In this document: positions 1-9,448 of the stretch, in pieces
Numbering within the stretch: the stretch's first letter is position 1
How the letters are laid out: the number at the start of each line of letters is the position of its first letter
Assembly (NCBI GenBank): GCA_023014335.1
Contig: JAECYW010000008.1
Coordinates: 124,001 to 188,000 of the forward strand
Length of the DNA: 64,000 nt
DNA from: Galerina marginata
Taxonomy: Eukaryota > Basidiomycota > Agaricomycetes > Agaricales > Galerinaceae
Reading direction: 5' to 3'
The notes under the pieces: model-generated
Told to the model about the DNA's origin: nothing
Database searches by the model: none
What the model saw: the letters and a program-made list of their open reading frames with translations, nothing else
Made by a program: the position numbers and the translations under genes

Positions 1-253
1 CGAGGATTTGTCTTAGGGTTTTGTAAAGGAAACAATTGATCTCTGCCATACCTCGTAATCTAAAGTAATCACTGTAGATCGTTTGAGATGGGCATAGATC
101 TAGAGATGGCGGCTGATGATCGCTTACAGTACTCGTAAAAGACAATGGTAGTTGAAGCAACTACAAGAGGTTAGAACGGGGGATCCATTATCAAAACTAA
201 AGAAACCGACTTGGCGCATAACGTGAGACTTGGTCGGAAAGAAAATATGACAT
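1..253 (-). CDS. 5' part of a DUF6533 receptor-like membrane protein gene (cut by window edge)
   Basis: Exons read on the minus strand are 253-211, 160-128 and 71-52, joined by GT-AG introns. They encode a short N-terminus followed by the motif ending FYEYLITLDYE, the start of the DUF6533 domain (first helix, then a Y-x-x-L-x-T-x-x-x-E motif) found in basidiomycete seven-helix, G-protein-coupled-receptor-like proteins. Exon 2 (33 nt) and exon 3 (20 nt) match the paralog at 27764-29397 exactly in length and phase, and the intervening DNA aligns along the whole stretch, so this is a duplicated gene. The next exon (VDLIW in the paralog) would lie just left of position 1. The splice structure is seen directly; the membrane or receptor role follows from the family only and no ligand is known. 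Confidence 0.6.
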
Positions 254-957
254 CGATGCAGAAAGGAAGAAAAGCAGTCAAGGGCTCGGAATTTAAAACT
301 GACGCAATATATAGCTCTGGAAGTAATTCTCTAAAGTAGTTTCTCTCGAGATATCACTGGTCAGATTTCCGTGGGAACAGGTAAAAAGATGTCCCACGTC
401 TGTACCGGTCCATGCAGCATTGATTCCATCGCCGTGAAGGTCGGTGCATCATTATAGAATCGTCATCGATGTCTGCGCCGCTAATTATAGTAATACTTTT
501 AGCTCGCAGCGTTCGAAACCTCTTTTGAGAAGTCAATCTATTCTTCAACCCCTCACCCGACCCAACTCCACACTACGGTGACATGGTCCCGCAGAAGGGG
601 CCATGTGATACACCCGAGAAAGGAGAAAATGAAGGAATGTCAGTGGAGGAGTAGCCGACATAGACAGTGACCCACGAGGTTGGCAGACCCAATGGAGCGA
701 TCTATTCGATACTTACCGTCAATGATAAAAAACATATCGCTCTATCCGCTCCTACTTCAACTTCCGGTAACGAAACTATACCGCCCAGCTCTCACAGATT
801 TCTCAACGGGTTCATGCGGCCCAAAATAGTTTTAGGGTTATACTTTAGACATGCTTCCCGGTGCAATCTATATCTCTTCACGTGGAGATTCTAGTCCCTC
901 TGTCATATATTTCCACCCAACTGGACCAACTGTATTAATGAGTTAAGTAGATGAGAA
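254..957. other. Intergenic, with a dispersed repeat at about 759-832
   Basis: No gene is supported here. Positions 254-450 continue the duplicated upstream sequence also found at about 29400-29640. Positions 759-832 are a diverged copy of 7743-7822, ending in a shared stretch around CGGGTTCATGCGGCCCAAAA. Confidence 0.5.
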
Positions 958-2261
958 TTATGACTCGTGTGGGGTGTCTACATAGTAACCGAGATTAACA
1001 AGACGGACACCAGGGTTCTTCGTCAAGGGATTCAACTTCTCTGTTAGCAATTTATCGAGCACAGCTTCGCATCGCTTTGCCATGTAGACTCCGTCATGCT
1101 CCTCGTCGTTTGAGTTCATGTATATCATCCTAACCGCAAACTCGAAGAAAGGCTTTGCAGAGGAGATGTTTTCGAGTTCTCTCTGAATTCTAGCCCAGTC
1201 GGCGTTGAGAATGTCTTGTGGATCATTGACACCCCATAAGTATCCCATGTAAGCCGTGAGTCGAAGGGTGTCAAGGCGACTGGCCTTGGGAAGTGTTGAA
1301 AGAAGGCTGCAGATTGCTTTGAGGTCGTCCTCGCTTCCACCTTGCGTCGGGTATCCCAAATTGATATCGAAGTCGAGAATTCGTAAGTTATGACAACCCT
1401 CTAAATTTACGAAGCAATAGAAGTGAGACTCTTTACGCAGATGTCAATTCAACTACCAATATCAACAGCTGTGAACTCACCAGGATCGTCGAAATTCTTG
1501 AAATATAATTCCTCAAGGGCTGCAGAAGACTCGTCGATGATCCATTGCTCGAAATTGAGCTCAGTCGTTGAATCCGTATAGACGTAGAGCGAGTGAAGCT
1601 CGGAAAAATTCAACCGCGACCTGGGCTCTCCCATTGTCATGAGTCTTATCGGGGGAGAATAATTGTATTCAAGTTTTCTGATTTTGTGTTGAGGTGGATC
1701 GAGATAACTGTGGCTAAATTTGAGGGAGGTAGAGATCAATGTTAACTCGGTCAATTTGACGCAGCCGTCGATGACTTCTATGGGGACATTGCCGAGTGTC
1801 TCGATATGAAGGGAAGTAATGAATTGAGCGAGGAAGGGTTTAAAGACACGATCCAGGAAGAACTTTGGGAATTTCAGACTTTGGCCAGATGGACGTTGAC
1901 CTTCAAGTTTCAGTTTGTAGAGAGATGTAGTCGGTTTAGTGATCGACGTCATGATAAAAACGAATTTGGGATTATTGGCCATCCAGTCATGCTTCTCGTC
2001 GTAGAAAACCAAGTGAAAACTGCGGACACGTTCCGCGATTATGGGCTTTCTTTTTATTAATTCGTAATATTCTTGTAATCTCTCCGCGTCGAGTTTGACG
2101 GTGGAAAATAAATGGTATTGGGAGCGGAGAAGAAACGCTCGACAGACCGACGCGCATGTCTGCAGGTAGTATTGCCACTCGCTACCACCGAGCTCTTCAA
2201 CGGTGTCGATGACTCTGTCGATGAGATCCTGGGATAGTATGTCAACAAGAGAGAGAGGCAT
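958..2261 (-). CDS. F-box-like/leucine-rich protein
   Basis: Two exons, 2261-1481 and 1400-958, joined by an 80-bp GT-AG intron; the model is 407 aa. The N-terminus (about residues 4-55) has the F-box pattern: a leucine-rich first helix, an acidic stretch and a conserved VCRAFL segment. The rest is an irregular leucine-rich region (for example VKLTELTLIS and CHNLRILDFDI) like that of the large F-box-like family expanded in Agaricomycetes. Such proteins usually link a substrate to an SCF ubiquitin ligase, but no substrate can be inferred. The ATG at 2261 is the first in frame and starts the F-box directly. The splice restores the frame exactly (..DDP|E-GCHNLRILD..), which supports the model. 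Confidence 0.75.
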
Positions 2262-2859
2262 TTGCGAGGCTGGTGGAAAAAAAGATCGGAAAAGAACAGG
2301 GAGGACGTCCGCTTTGTGGATCTTGTTATCGTAGCCCTGGGACTCAGCAAGGCTATGTGTAATACTACCGCTGTCATTAGGTTTGACATTGAAAATGGAA
2401 GTGACTGCGAATTGTACTTACTCTATGTATCACTAAAATAGCATCTTGGATCTCCCACAGCGCCGTGGGCGCACGCCGCGCATTGCACACCGTGCCTGGG
2501 TGCATGACCAGTGGTAAAGTAAAACCAGCCCCTTCCTGAATCATATAACTTCGTAAGATTGGCCGTAGTCCCACCGTAGTCGTAGGTCCTCTGAAACACG
2601 GATTGTCTGCAAAGGAGCGTCCAGGACGCAAGTGCTAGCTGCAACACGAGGATAATCTCGGGAACGGGTCCAGGTAGCCAGCAACGGCATTGATGCGCCC
2701 ATCGTCACGGGCTTTTGTGGATAATTAACATTTTGGACATAGAACAGAGGCCCTCGGCGCTAGGAGGTTCGGGCAGTGTATTGACCCATATCGGCTAATT
2801 GCAAGAGCCTGAATCAAGCTTGAATTATAAATTGTAAATCAATTCCTCCCTGGCCCGGC
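2262..2859. other. Intergenic; possible exon fragment on the minus strand
   Basis: A minus-strand open frame at about 2423-2640 contains a Tyr/Gly-rich stretch and a Cys pair (CAAC), suggesting an exon of a small secreted protein, but I could not build a gene around it. Nothing else is supported. Confidence 0.2.
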
Positions 2860-2867
2860 TATAAAAG
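2860..2867 (+). promoter_or_regulatory. TATA box of the M35-like gene
   Basis: TATAAAAG lies about 210 bp upstream of the ATG at 3077 in an otherwise gene-free stretch. Position and match are seen; use as a promoter is inferred. Confidence 0.35.
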
Positions 2868-3076
2868 AAGTATATGAATCTGGGAATCAAATCCTTGTCG
2901 CCGGTCGATTCATTCTCTTGTCCCTAGTGAATATTCACGGCAAGGCTGTCTCAATTGTGATAAAGGATATTCTTCATCGATGGATGCCAACCTTACCTTG
3001 AGCTCGTTTTCGCTAGGTGCAGGTCGCCTCGGTCATATCATTTCCCTTGATATTTGGATTATCCCACTCTGTGATA

Positions 3077-4135
3077 ATGCGCGGAGCGTATATATTCAGC
3101 TTCTTGCTGTTTTCTTTGCTTTCAAGTAAGATATTTCGGTTACCCTTTTGTCTGTGTAATCCAGAGAAAAGAATAACAGAGGTCTACTCTACTCCCATTC
3201 CGGGCGCGCTCAAAATAATGACTACGTATGACCCAGCAAATCAGGTGACGGTTCATCAAAATCAAGACCGTGTTGCGGCTCTACGTAAAGCTAATAAAGA
3301 AGGTATGTTCCATGATTTTATATGAGATTTCCAGTTAATATTATGACGTTACCCCAGCCAACTCTCAGTACAAACATATGGAACGTGTTTTAGCCAATCC
3401 CGAAAAGCCCGAACATGCAGCCGTCATTCGGAAAGCCTTCGGAGTCAATCCTGATCTGGAGGCAATTAAGAAAAATGTCAAAACTTTGAAACAGAAGACG
3501 CTGCTCATCAAAACCGTGGAGGAGCCATTCAATCCAAAGCATCCCGGGCTCAATGCATTTTCGAAGACGAGGAAATCGGATCGCAAGAAACATCTTCATT
3601 TTACGGATAGGTTTTTCAATACAAAAACGGCATTGGGACAAGCTGGAACCCTGATTCATGAAGCGTCGCACCAACTTTTCAATACTAAAGACAATTTCCA
3701 ACGAACTGCACAAGGCCAGCTAAAACCAGTGTCTAGGAAAGAAGCAGGAAAATCAAAGCTTTCCGAGTCGGTCAAGTCAGGCTGTACGCCGTTTATTTCT
3801 CTAATCTATGCTCAGCGCTACATATTTATATATTTATCGTAGATCTCCACAAGGATTTCAATGATCTTAGGAAGAACGCATCGCCTCTCATGCACCAAAA
3901 TGCGGATTCATACAAGGTTTTCGGTCACTATGCTAAGTACGGAGCAAACACCGCAATGGTTCATAAAGTTGGGCAGATCAAAGCTCTTGCATCCCAGTCA
4001 ACGGTCATGAAGTTGCCTGGAGGCAAGGTGGCGACGGCATTTACCAAGACGGCTGGTTCTAGAAGGCCTATTCGGTCGAGGACGAAGGATAGTCCAAAAG
4101 GACCAAATGCTGCTGTTAGGGATTGGCAGGGGTAA
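3077..4135 (+). CDS. Secreted M35-like (deuterolysin / peptidyl-Lys type) metallopeptidase, 3' end altered by transposon
   Basis: Four exons: 3077-3125, 3180-3302, 3358-3783 and 3843-4135; phases agree and the product is 296 aa. The first 16 residues are a signal peptide (MRGAYIFSFLLFSLLS) ending at the first intron. The zinc motif HEASH is at residues 158-162, followed by NTKDNF and, in exon 4, a NADSYKVF motif like the NADNYEYF of fungal lysine-specific metalloendopeptidases. The protein is therefore an extracellular zinc protease or a divergent relative. The third-intron donor (GTACGC at 3784) is the least certain call. The last residues and stop codon (RDWQG-stop) come from the left end of a hAT-like element. 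Without the two adjacent insertions the frame would run through the duplicated GCTGCTGT site into 7205-7231 and end KHWVHGKATHK. Whether the altered protein is active is unknown. Confidence 0.7.
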
Positions 4136-5175
4136 CCCGTGAATTTTCGCGGGTTTTTTAGTAATCAACGTGTAGAGCAAAATTTTCTGAAAATTTTGCA
4201 ATTTTTTTTGTGCAAATCCGTTAAGAAATGAGTGTTCTACAGGCCTGCCAAGTTTCAGCGCCAAAGACCAAGTTTCATCAGCAAAAAGGCGTGCCGCTTA
4301 GATCTCCTTGTCATGTTCACACGGCAGCAGAATAATTCCATGTTGATTATACGCGTCTTGAGCTAGGATAGAATACTTTTAGCCGCCTCGTAAATGTTCG
4401 GAATAATTTACTTGCCTCTTATGTGCATAAATACTTCTGAGCACATCGCAATACACCTAATAATACGGTGAAAAGGCTTTTTGCGCATTGTAATGCCTTG
4501 TGTGGGGCGCCTGTAACCAAAAAAGGGAAATCGGCTTACTTATTGAGGAAATTTAGTTCCTGTTATCAAGCCGCTGTGGCATAACGGTTAAGCACTCAAA
4601 CTTTGTTTGTTGGACTCTCAGGTTCGACTCTCGGTTAAGGTAAAAAAAAAAAATTCTGGCTAACGACGTTGGAGTTTGATAACCCTTTTGGCTATTCGCA
4701 AATTTGGCGCGCCTGCACCGCTTATAAGGGATTCTGACCATGGAAACCCTTATAATGGCCGGAAACCTTGCAGAGTTTTTAATAATAGTGTCTCTAGTAT
4801 GGGACATTCCAATGCGCCCGTAAGACTTGCTAACATTTTATTGACTTTTGGACATTATAACTAATTTTTACAGCTCCTTTCTCACCATGTAAGCCGCACG
4901 CCTTTTCTCTGATGTTTGATGCCACGGCGGGGACATCAACCGGGCCGGTCAGCCCAATTTGGCCATTTTCCCAATTTGGCGTACCCACGGCTACTAAACC
5001 CAGTGCCGTGGGCTCATTAGTGAAGCTCTCATCTTCAAACTTGCAGAGGACATAGCTGGGCCATTTCTTAACCGATTTGGGTGAAAAAAATTGCCAAAAA
5101 TTCAGCGTGACTAGGGCTACACGACTGTAACTAAAAACCCGCGACTTACCCCGGGGTAACCCCTGCCAATCCCTA
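4117..5175. mobile_element. Non-autonomous hAT-like DNA transposon, 1059 bp
   Basis: Ends are inverted repeats of about 47 bp starting TAGGGATTGGCAGGGG, with the same sequence inverted at 5175. Both sides are flanked by the 8-bp direct repeat GCTGCTGT (4109-4116 and 5176-5183). An 8-bp target duplication and short TIRs are typical of the hAT superfamily. The inside holds no convincing transposase frame but does contain a tRNA-like stretch followed by poly-A (about 4569-4653). The left TIR supplies the present stop codon of the M35-like gene. Confidence 0.8.
4569..4653 (+). repeat. tRNA-like, possibly SINE-derived segment inside the hAT-like element
   Basis: The stretch has an A-box-like GTGGCATAACGGTTAAGC, a short hairpin in the anticodon region, a B-box GGTTCGACTC, and then a run of A residues. 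The acceptor arms do not pair well, so a working tRNA is unlikely. A tRNA-derived SINE head or tRNA pseudogene fits better. Confidence 0.35.
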
Positions 5176-5183
5176 GCTGCTGT

Positions 5184-5366
5184 TGTTAAGAATGAGAATT
5201 TGGAAGAGAGAGAGAAAGAGAGAGAAGCTCAGAAGACCCAGACACAAACACGTAATGGCCACAACAGACGTAGAATACGACGGCGAGAGGTATAAATACA
5301 TGATGATCTGTATCTATAATTGTCCGTGATCACGTGAGTTAACAGTTACGTAACCAGATTCTAACA
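5184..5366 (-). repeat. LTR (3' in element orientation) of the copia-type element
   Basis: 183 bp, TG..CA ends, one mismatch to 7017-7199. It abuts the right target duplication of the hAT-like element. Confidence 0.85.
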
Positions 5367-6032
5367 CACCCCCGTAACGAACGTGATCTCAAAAGTAAAG
5401 AAACAATAAAGAAATCAAAAAGAAAAGAATCTCAAAAACTGGTATTTAAACTCGCCAATAATGTTCCCTAAGACTGTCCATTTTTTCTTGACCACAAGGA
5501 TGACCACAATTTCGTCTGTCAATGCGTGATGACCATAAAAACATATGTTGCTCCCAAGATCGGCTCCTTGTCGTAAGATGACTACTCCATATCCATAAAT
5601 GAAGGACCTTCTTTTGTGGTGAAGGAGGCGACGTGGTCGTTCTGCTACAACCCACACATTTGTTTCAGGCAGAGGGTTGGCATCTGCAGTAGAAAATCGG
5701 CGAATGTGTATGATCGAATCGAAGATATCATCAGAGGGCATTGCAATTGGACGAAGGTCGTGATAGATGTGGGGAAAGTTGATTTTGCACTTTAGGTTGG
5801 GACAGTCCAAACTGGAAGAAACAAGGACCTTTGTTTGGTATGGTGGGTTTGGAGTGGGTGGATATGTAGGAGTGGAACAAAGTGTGTGTGCTGAGGATGC
5901 GAGGGACTGAAAAGAGCGTTGGAGTCGCATATTGTGATGGTGGGAGTTAAAAGTAGAAATTGTCGAAATAAGGGTGAAGTTGATCAGGCGATTACAATGA
6001 CAAAAGTACAAAGGGATAGATGAATGCAGAAA

Positions 6033-6938
6033 TCAAATTAGGAGTGCGCCAAGGTAAGGGTCAAAATCAGGATGAACGACTGCATTACTCGCAGATTCCT
6101 CGGAGAAATGAGCCTGCAAATGCTCAGGTGGAGAGCGGGAGCGGGGTCGCGAAGAAGTAATCCAGTCCTTGATATGTTGAGGCATATTGTACATGCATCT
6201 TGCAGCAATATGACCTGTTCGGCCGCAACGATGACATCCACCATCATTTGTCGGATCGCACCAACGGAATCCCTTGTCATCCACAGGACCCTCCTTCCCT
6301 GAGCGGCGTCCGCGTTGTTCACATGAGAAATATGCAAGATCATGATCTTCCACCTTGATTTGCATGGTTTCCGATGCCGCCGAAGATGTAAGTATAGATT
6401 TGACATCTGCTAAAGTTGGTTCGGTCTTCTGAGCAAGTATGGCAGTGCGAACAGAGTAGTAGGAGGGATCAAGATGCATGAGAAGGATGTCCTTGAATTC
6501 TGTATCTTTGACTTTGCAGCCAAGTGACTCCATCTTTGCTTTTGCTGCTGTCAAAGCGTGAACATAAAAAGCGATTGGTCGAGATGGATCATGAGTAATC
6601 TCAAATAATTCCTTCCGAGCATTCATGCGATGTCCCATTGTAGAACGCTCAAAATGTTTCTTCAGGGCTTCCCAGGCTTCCTTCCCAGATTCAAGATCCT
6701 CGATCAAATATTGGTACTCCGGATCCACTTTTATGTAGATATAAGCAGTCAATTTCTTGTTCAGAATATTCCAATCGGCTAATTTGGGTGCATCGGTTGG
6801 TGCTGATCCAGAGGCAATGCCATCGATGCCAATTCCTAAGAAAAACATCTTCATCTTCTTGCTCCAATCGAACCAATTGGTTTCATCAAGTTTAGGAATA
6901 TCAGAGAGGAGACCAGTAGCAATTTGATTGAGAGACAT
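6033..6938 (-). CDS. gag: Copia-type Gag protein with zinc knuckle
   Basis: A 301-aa frame; the first true ATG is at 6938. Residues about 10-190 look like the Gag/UBN2 domain of Ty1/copia elements (LDETNWFDWSKKMKMFF near the start, then WEALKKHFERSTMG). Near the C-terminus is a CCHC zinc knuckle, C-H-R-C-G-R-T-G-H-I-A-A-R-C, which binds retrotransposon RNA in particle assembly. It is the only recognisable protein in the element. The downstream minus-strand open stretch 6011-5415 lacks a convincing start and recognisable domain and may be untranslated. Confidence 0.8.
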   Translation of the reverse strand: MSLNQIATGLLSDIPKLDETNWFDWSKKMKMFFLGIGIDGIASGSAPTDAPKLADWNILNKKLTAYIYIKVDPEYQYLIEDLESGKEAWEALKKHFERSTMGHRMNARKELFEITHDPSRPIAFYVHALTAAKAKMESLGCKVKDTEFKDILLMHLDPSYYSVRTAILAQKTEPTLADVKSILTSSAASETMQIKVEDHDLAYFSCEQRGRRSGKEGPVDDKGFRWCDPTNDGGCHRCGRTGHIAARCMYNMPQHIKDWITSSRPRSRSPPEHLQAHFSEESASNAVVHPDFDPYLGALLI

Positions 6939-7016
6939 GATAATTGAGTTCAATCAGATAAAGATCAGATAAGGGAATATGTGTGTTGCCAGTGTGTAAG
7001 GCCGGGGCCCATAACC

Positions 7017-7199
7017 TGTTAAGAATGAGAATTTGGAAGAGAGAGAGAAAGAGAGAGAAGCTCAGAAGACCCAGACACAAACACGTAATGGTCACAACAG
7101 ACGTAGAATACGACGGCGAGAGGTATAAATACATGATGATCTGTATCTATAATTGTCCGTGATCACGTGAGTTAACAGTTACGTAACCAGATTCTAACA
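7017..7199 (-). repeat. LTR (5' in element orientation) of the copia-type element
   Basis: 183 bp partner of 5184-5366, followed by target duplication GCTGT at 7200-7204. Confidence 0.85.
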
Positions 7200-7204
7200 G
7201 CTGT

Positions 7205-8796
7205 GAAGCACTGGGTGCATGGAAAGGCCACACACAAGTGATTGAGTGTAAATTATATAACGCAGTGAATGTAGGACAATATGAGGGATGATCGGTGATT
7301 AGTTGAGAGTTTAGTTTGATGTAATTCCTGCCGTAAAAATAACCTTCTGCCCAACAGCCATCTCAAATCTCGATTTTGATTGACTTAACGAATTTACCAC
7401 CACTCTGGACCGCGGGCGCTTCGTCATGGTAGTTCACATTCAAACCTGCTCTTTGCTGTCAATGCTTCTCATCTGGCTTACCTCATATCAGCACCATGTT
7501 TGTGCCATCCTAGGATGCGCGGATGTCTTCCACGCCACACGGGTGTTCGACGCGTCGCATCACTTCCCTTAAATACTCAATTGTTAGAGAGAAACTTGAA
7601 GGGAATCGGTCGTTTTCAGGTCACAGAAAAAGCCATTTTTATGGAACAACATGCCAGTTTCTTAGCAATTTGTGTCGTCGATCATTCAGCACTTACTATC
7701 GACGCTAACGAGACAGAGCACTCAATTCGCCCGACAGTACTTGAACTTCCGGCCGGCGGTAACGAAACAATAACCCCCTGCTCCCACAGACTTCTTAACG
7801 GGTTCATGCGGCCCAAAATGGTTTCCGCATTACTTCGTAAATCTTAAAAGAAGAATTGCGGGGCCGGAGAAGCCCGTTACCACCGAAGAAGCGCCTGAAG
7901 GTCGCCTTGGATGCCCTTCCCTCTGAATCCATCTTTCCGCATTAGGCATGCCTTCGTCCTAATGGAGCAGTCTTCGGTGCCGTTGCTTGCCTTGGGCAGA
8001 CGAAAAAATGAACTTTGAACGTACTGGTTAGAAGTATCAGGCGATAGACTGTCGAAATGTCAAATTACCAGCACTTGGTTTGAAATCAACCTATCGTATG
8101 AAATCGCTCATGACGACAGGAATTTTGTATAATGTTCTTATAAAGAGCGTCGTTAAGAAGTACTGAATACTTCAAGAATTGGCGAAATTATGAGCTACTG
8201 GTCAAGCAAGATAACTTAAGTTCTTCTAACGCTGCGCCTGAATCCCAAGTTTTACGCGTGATTCTCGGGGTGGTACTACAGGAATTATGGTGTGCTTATC
8301 GTCAAATGGAACGGCCGTCAGTCCAAGATAACTTGATCCACACGATGCACCTTCCGTTTTTTTGTAAAGCCGGTAGAATACGAGAAGAACACCACCGGGG
8401 ATCTGATACGCACCCTGAGCGCGACCTACCATATTTGATGTGTTAACTTCGTCGTAAACTGCATCCCGTGTACTCCTTTCTCCGAATCTCGCCTGTTTAA
8501 TGCGAGTAGAGCAACATTAACTATGTATAACCACTCACCAAAACGCATTCTTCAATCTCCTCAATCATGCATCGAACTTCAAGTTGCTACTTGGTGGAAT
8601 GAAATAAGCCGCCTGGGGCCGTATTTCGGAGGAAGCTTGCACTCCACACTGGCCTGGAATAGTTCAACTCACCGAGAGGACTGGGCAGACCGGCTTGGCC
8701 GTCCACAGCATGGATGGCAGCGCGCTTCGCCAGATAATAGCGTGAAGCTTTCAACAATTTGTGGTCCTTTCTACAACGTGAAGCCATTGGGTTTTC
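7205..8796. other. Intergenic; repeat copy at 7743-7822
   Basis: The first 27 bases (7205-7231) are the ancestral 3' end of the interrupted M35-like gene. Positions 7743-7822 match 759-832. No further gene is supported. Confidence 0.45.
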
Positions 8797-8804
8797 TATA
8801 AAAG
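8797..8804 (+). promoter_or_regulatory. TATA box of the KP4-like gene
   Basis: TATAAAAG lies 88 bp upstream of the ATG at 8892, a usual distance for a fungal core promoter. Confidence 0.45.
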
Positions 8805-8891
8805 CTTGCCGTCGTATGTCAATTCCGTTTCCTCAGTTCACCTCGAAAACAAAGTCGTCTACTTACCTACCTGCAAGTTATATCCTACAAC

Positions 8892-9448
8892 ATGCAATTC
8901 TCAGCCTCCCTCGTTGCCTTCCTCGCCATTGCGGCAGCTCCAGCCTCGGCTTTGTACCTCAACAACGGCGCGTCCATCGTCGAAGTTTCGGTCGAGTCTG
9001 AAACGAACTCGACCCTCGCAAAGCGCGATGATTTCAATTGTAAAGGCTCCAGCCGCTGCACGAACGCGCAGGGGTTCAAAAGTACGTTTTTTCTTCTTTC
9101 CACATGGTTACCCAAATGCAGAGTTTGCTTATTCCGATGTTGTCAGACGAATGCACCGCCGCGTTCAACCTTATCGAGGATACCGTCTACACGGTTGGTG
9201 GGGCGTATGTTTTTCATCAAATAATCTTCCAGCCAACGGTTCGAGGCTGATGGTCTTGTTTTACTAGGGGAAGCGGGACCTGCAGCGGAAACTGCGGCGT
9301 CTTCGTCCAAGGCACTTGCCCAGGTGGAGTCAGCGGAGCGGGCTTGCGAACGGGGTACAACAATATCCGCGCTTTTGGCTGCCAAGCGTGCGGTTCCGAC
9401 CAATTTGGGAGCTGTGAGATTACTATAAATTGTGTTACCGGGTGTTGA
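8892..9448 (+). CDS. Small secreted KP4/SMK-like (killer-toxin-fold) cysteine-rich protein
   Basis: Three exons (8892-9081, 9147-9204, 9268-9448) give 142 aa. A signal peptide (about residues 1-20) is followed by a short pro-region ending in Lys-Arg (LAKR), a likely Kex2 site, and then a cysteine-rich domain. The spacing of NCKG, CSGNC, GCQACG and the final VTGC resembles the fungal KP4/SMK-like core domain. Family members are secreted; some inhibit the growth of competing fungi or plants, and many have no known activity. The role here is inferred from resemblance only. All three exons join in phase and no break is seen. Confidence 0.6.

Larger units (their letters stand above)
5184..7199 (-). 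mobile_element. Gag-only Ty1/copia-type LTR retrotransposon, 2016 bp
   Basis: LTRs of 183 bp lie at 5184-5366 and 7017-7199, differing at one position that I found (GGCC versus GGTC). The target duplication GCTGT is at 5179-5183 and 7200-7204. Read on the minus strand, each LTR begins TGTTAGAATCTGG and ends CTTAACA. Just inside the 5' LTR is a primer-binding-like site GGTTATGGGCCCC, and a purine tract ACGGGGGTG precedes the 3' LTR, both as in copia elements. The internal 1.65 kb holds one gag gene and no integrase, reverse transcriptase or RNase H, so the element must rely on proteins from elsewhere. The near-identical LTRs indicate a recent insertion. Confidence 0.85.

Noticed and set aside
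5415..6011. 198-codon frame downstream of the copia gag
   Set aside because: Starts with a non-ATG codon, no recognisable domain, and lies in what is probably the 3' untranslated part of the element.
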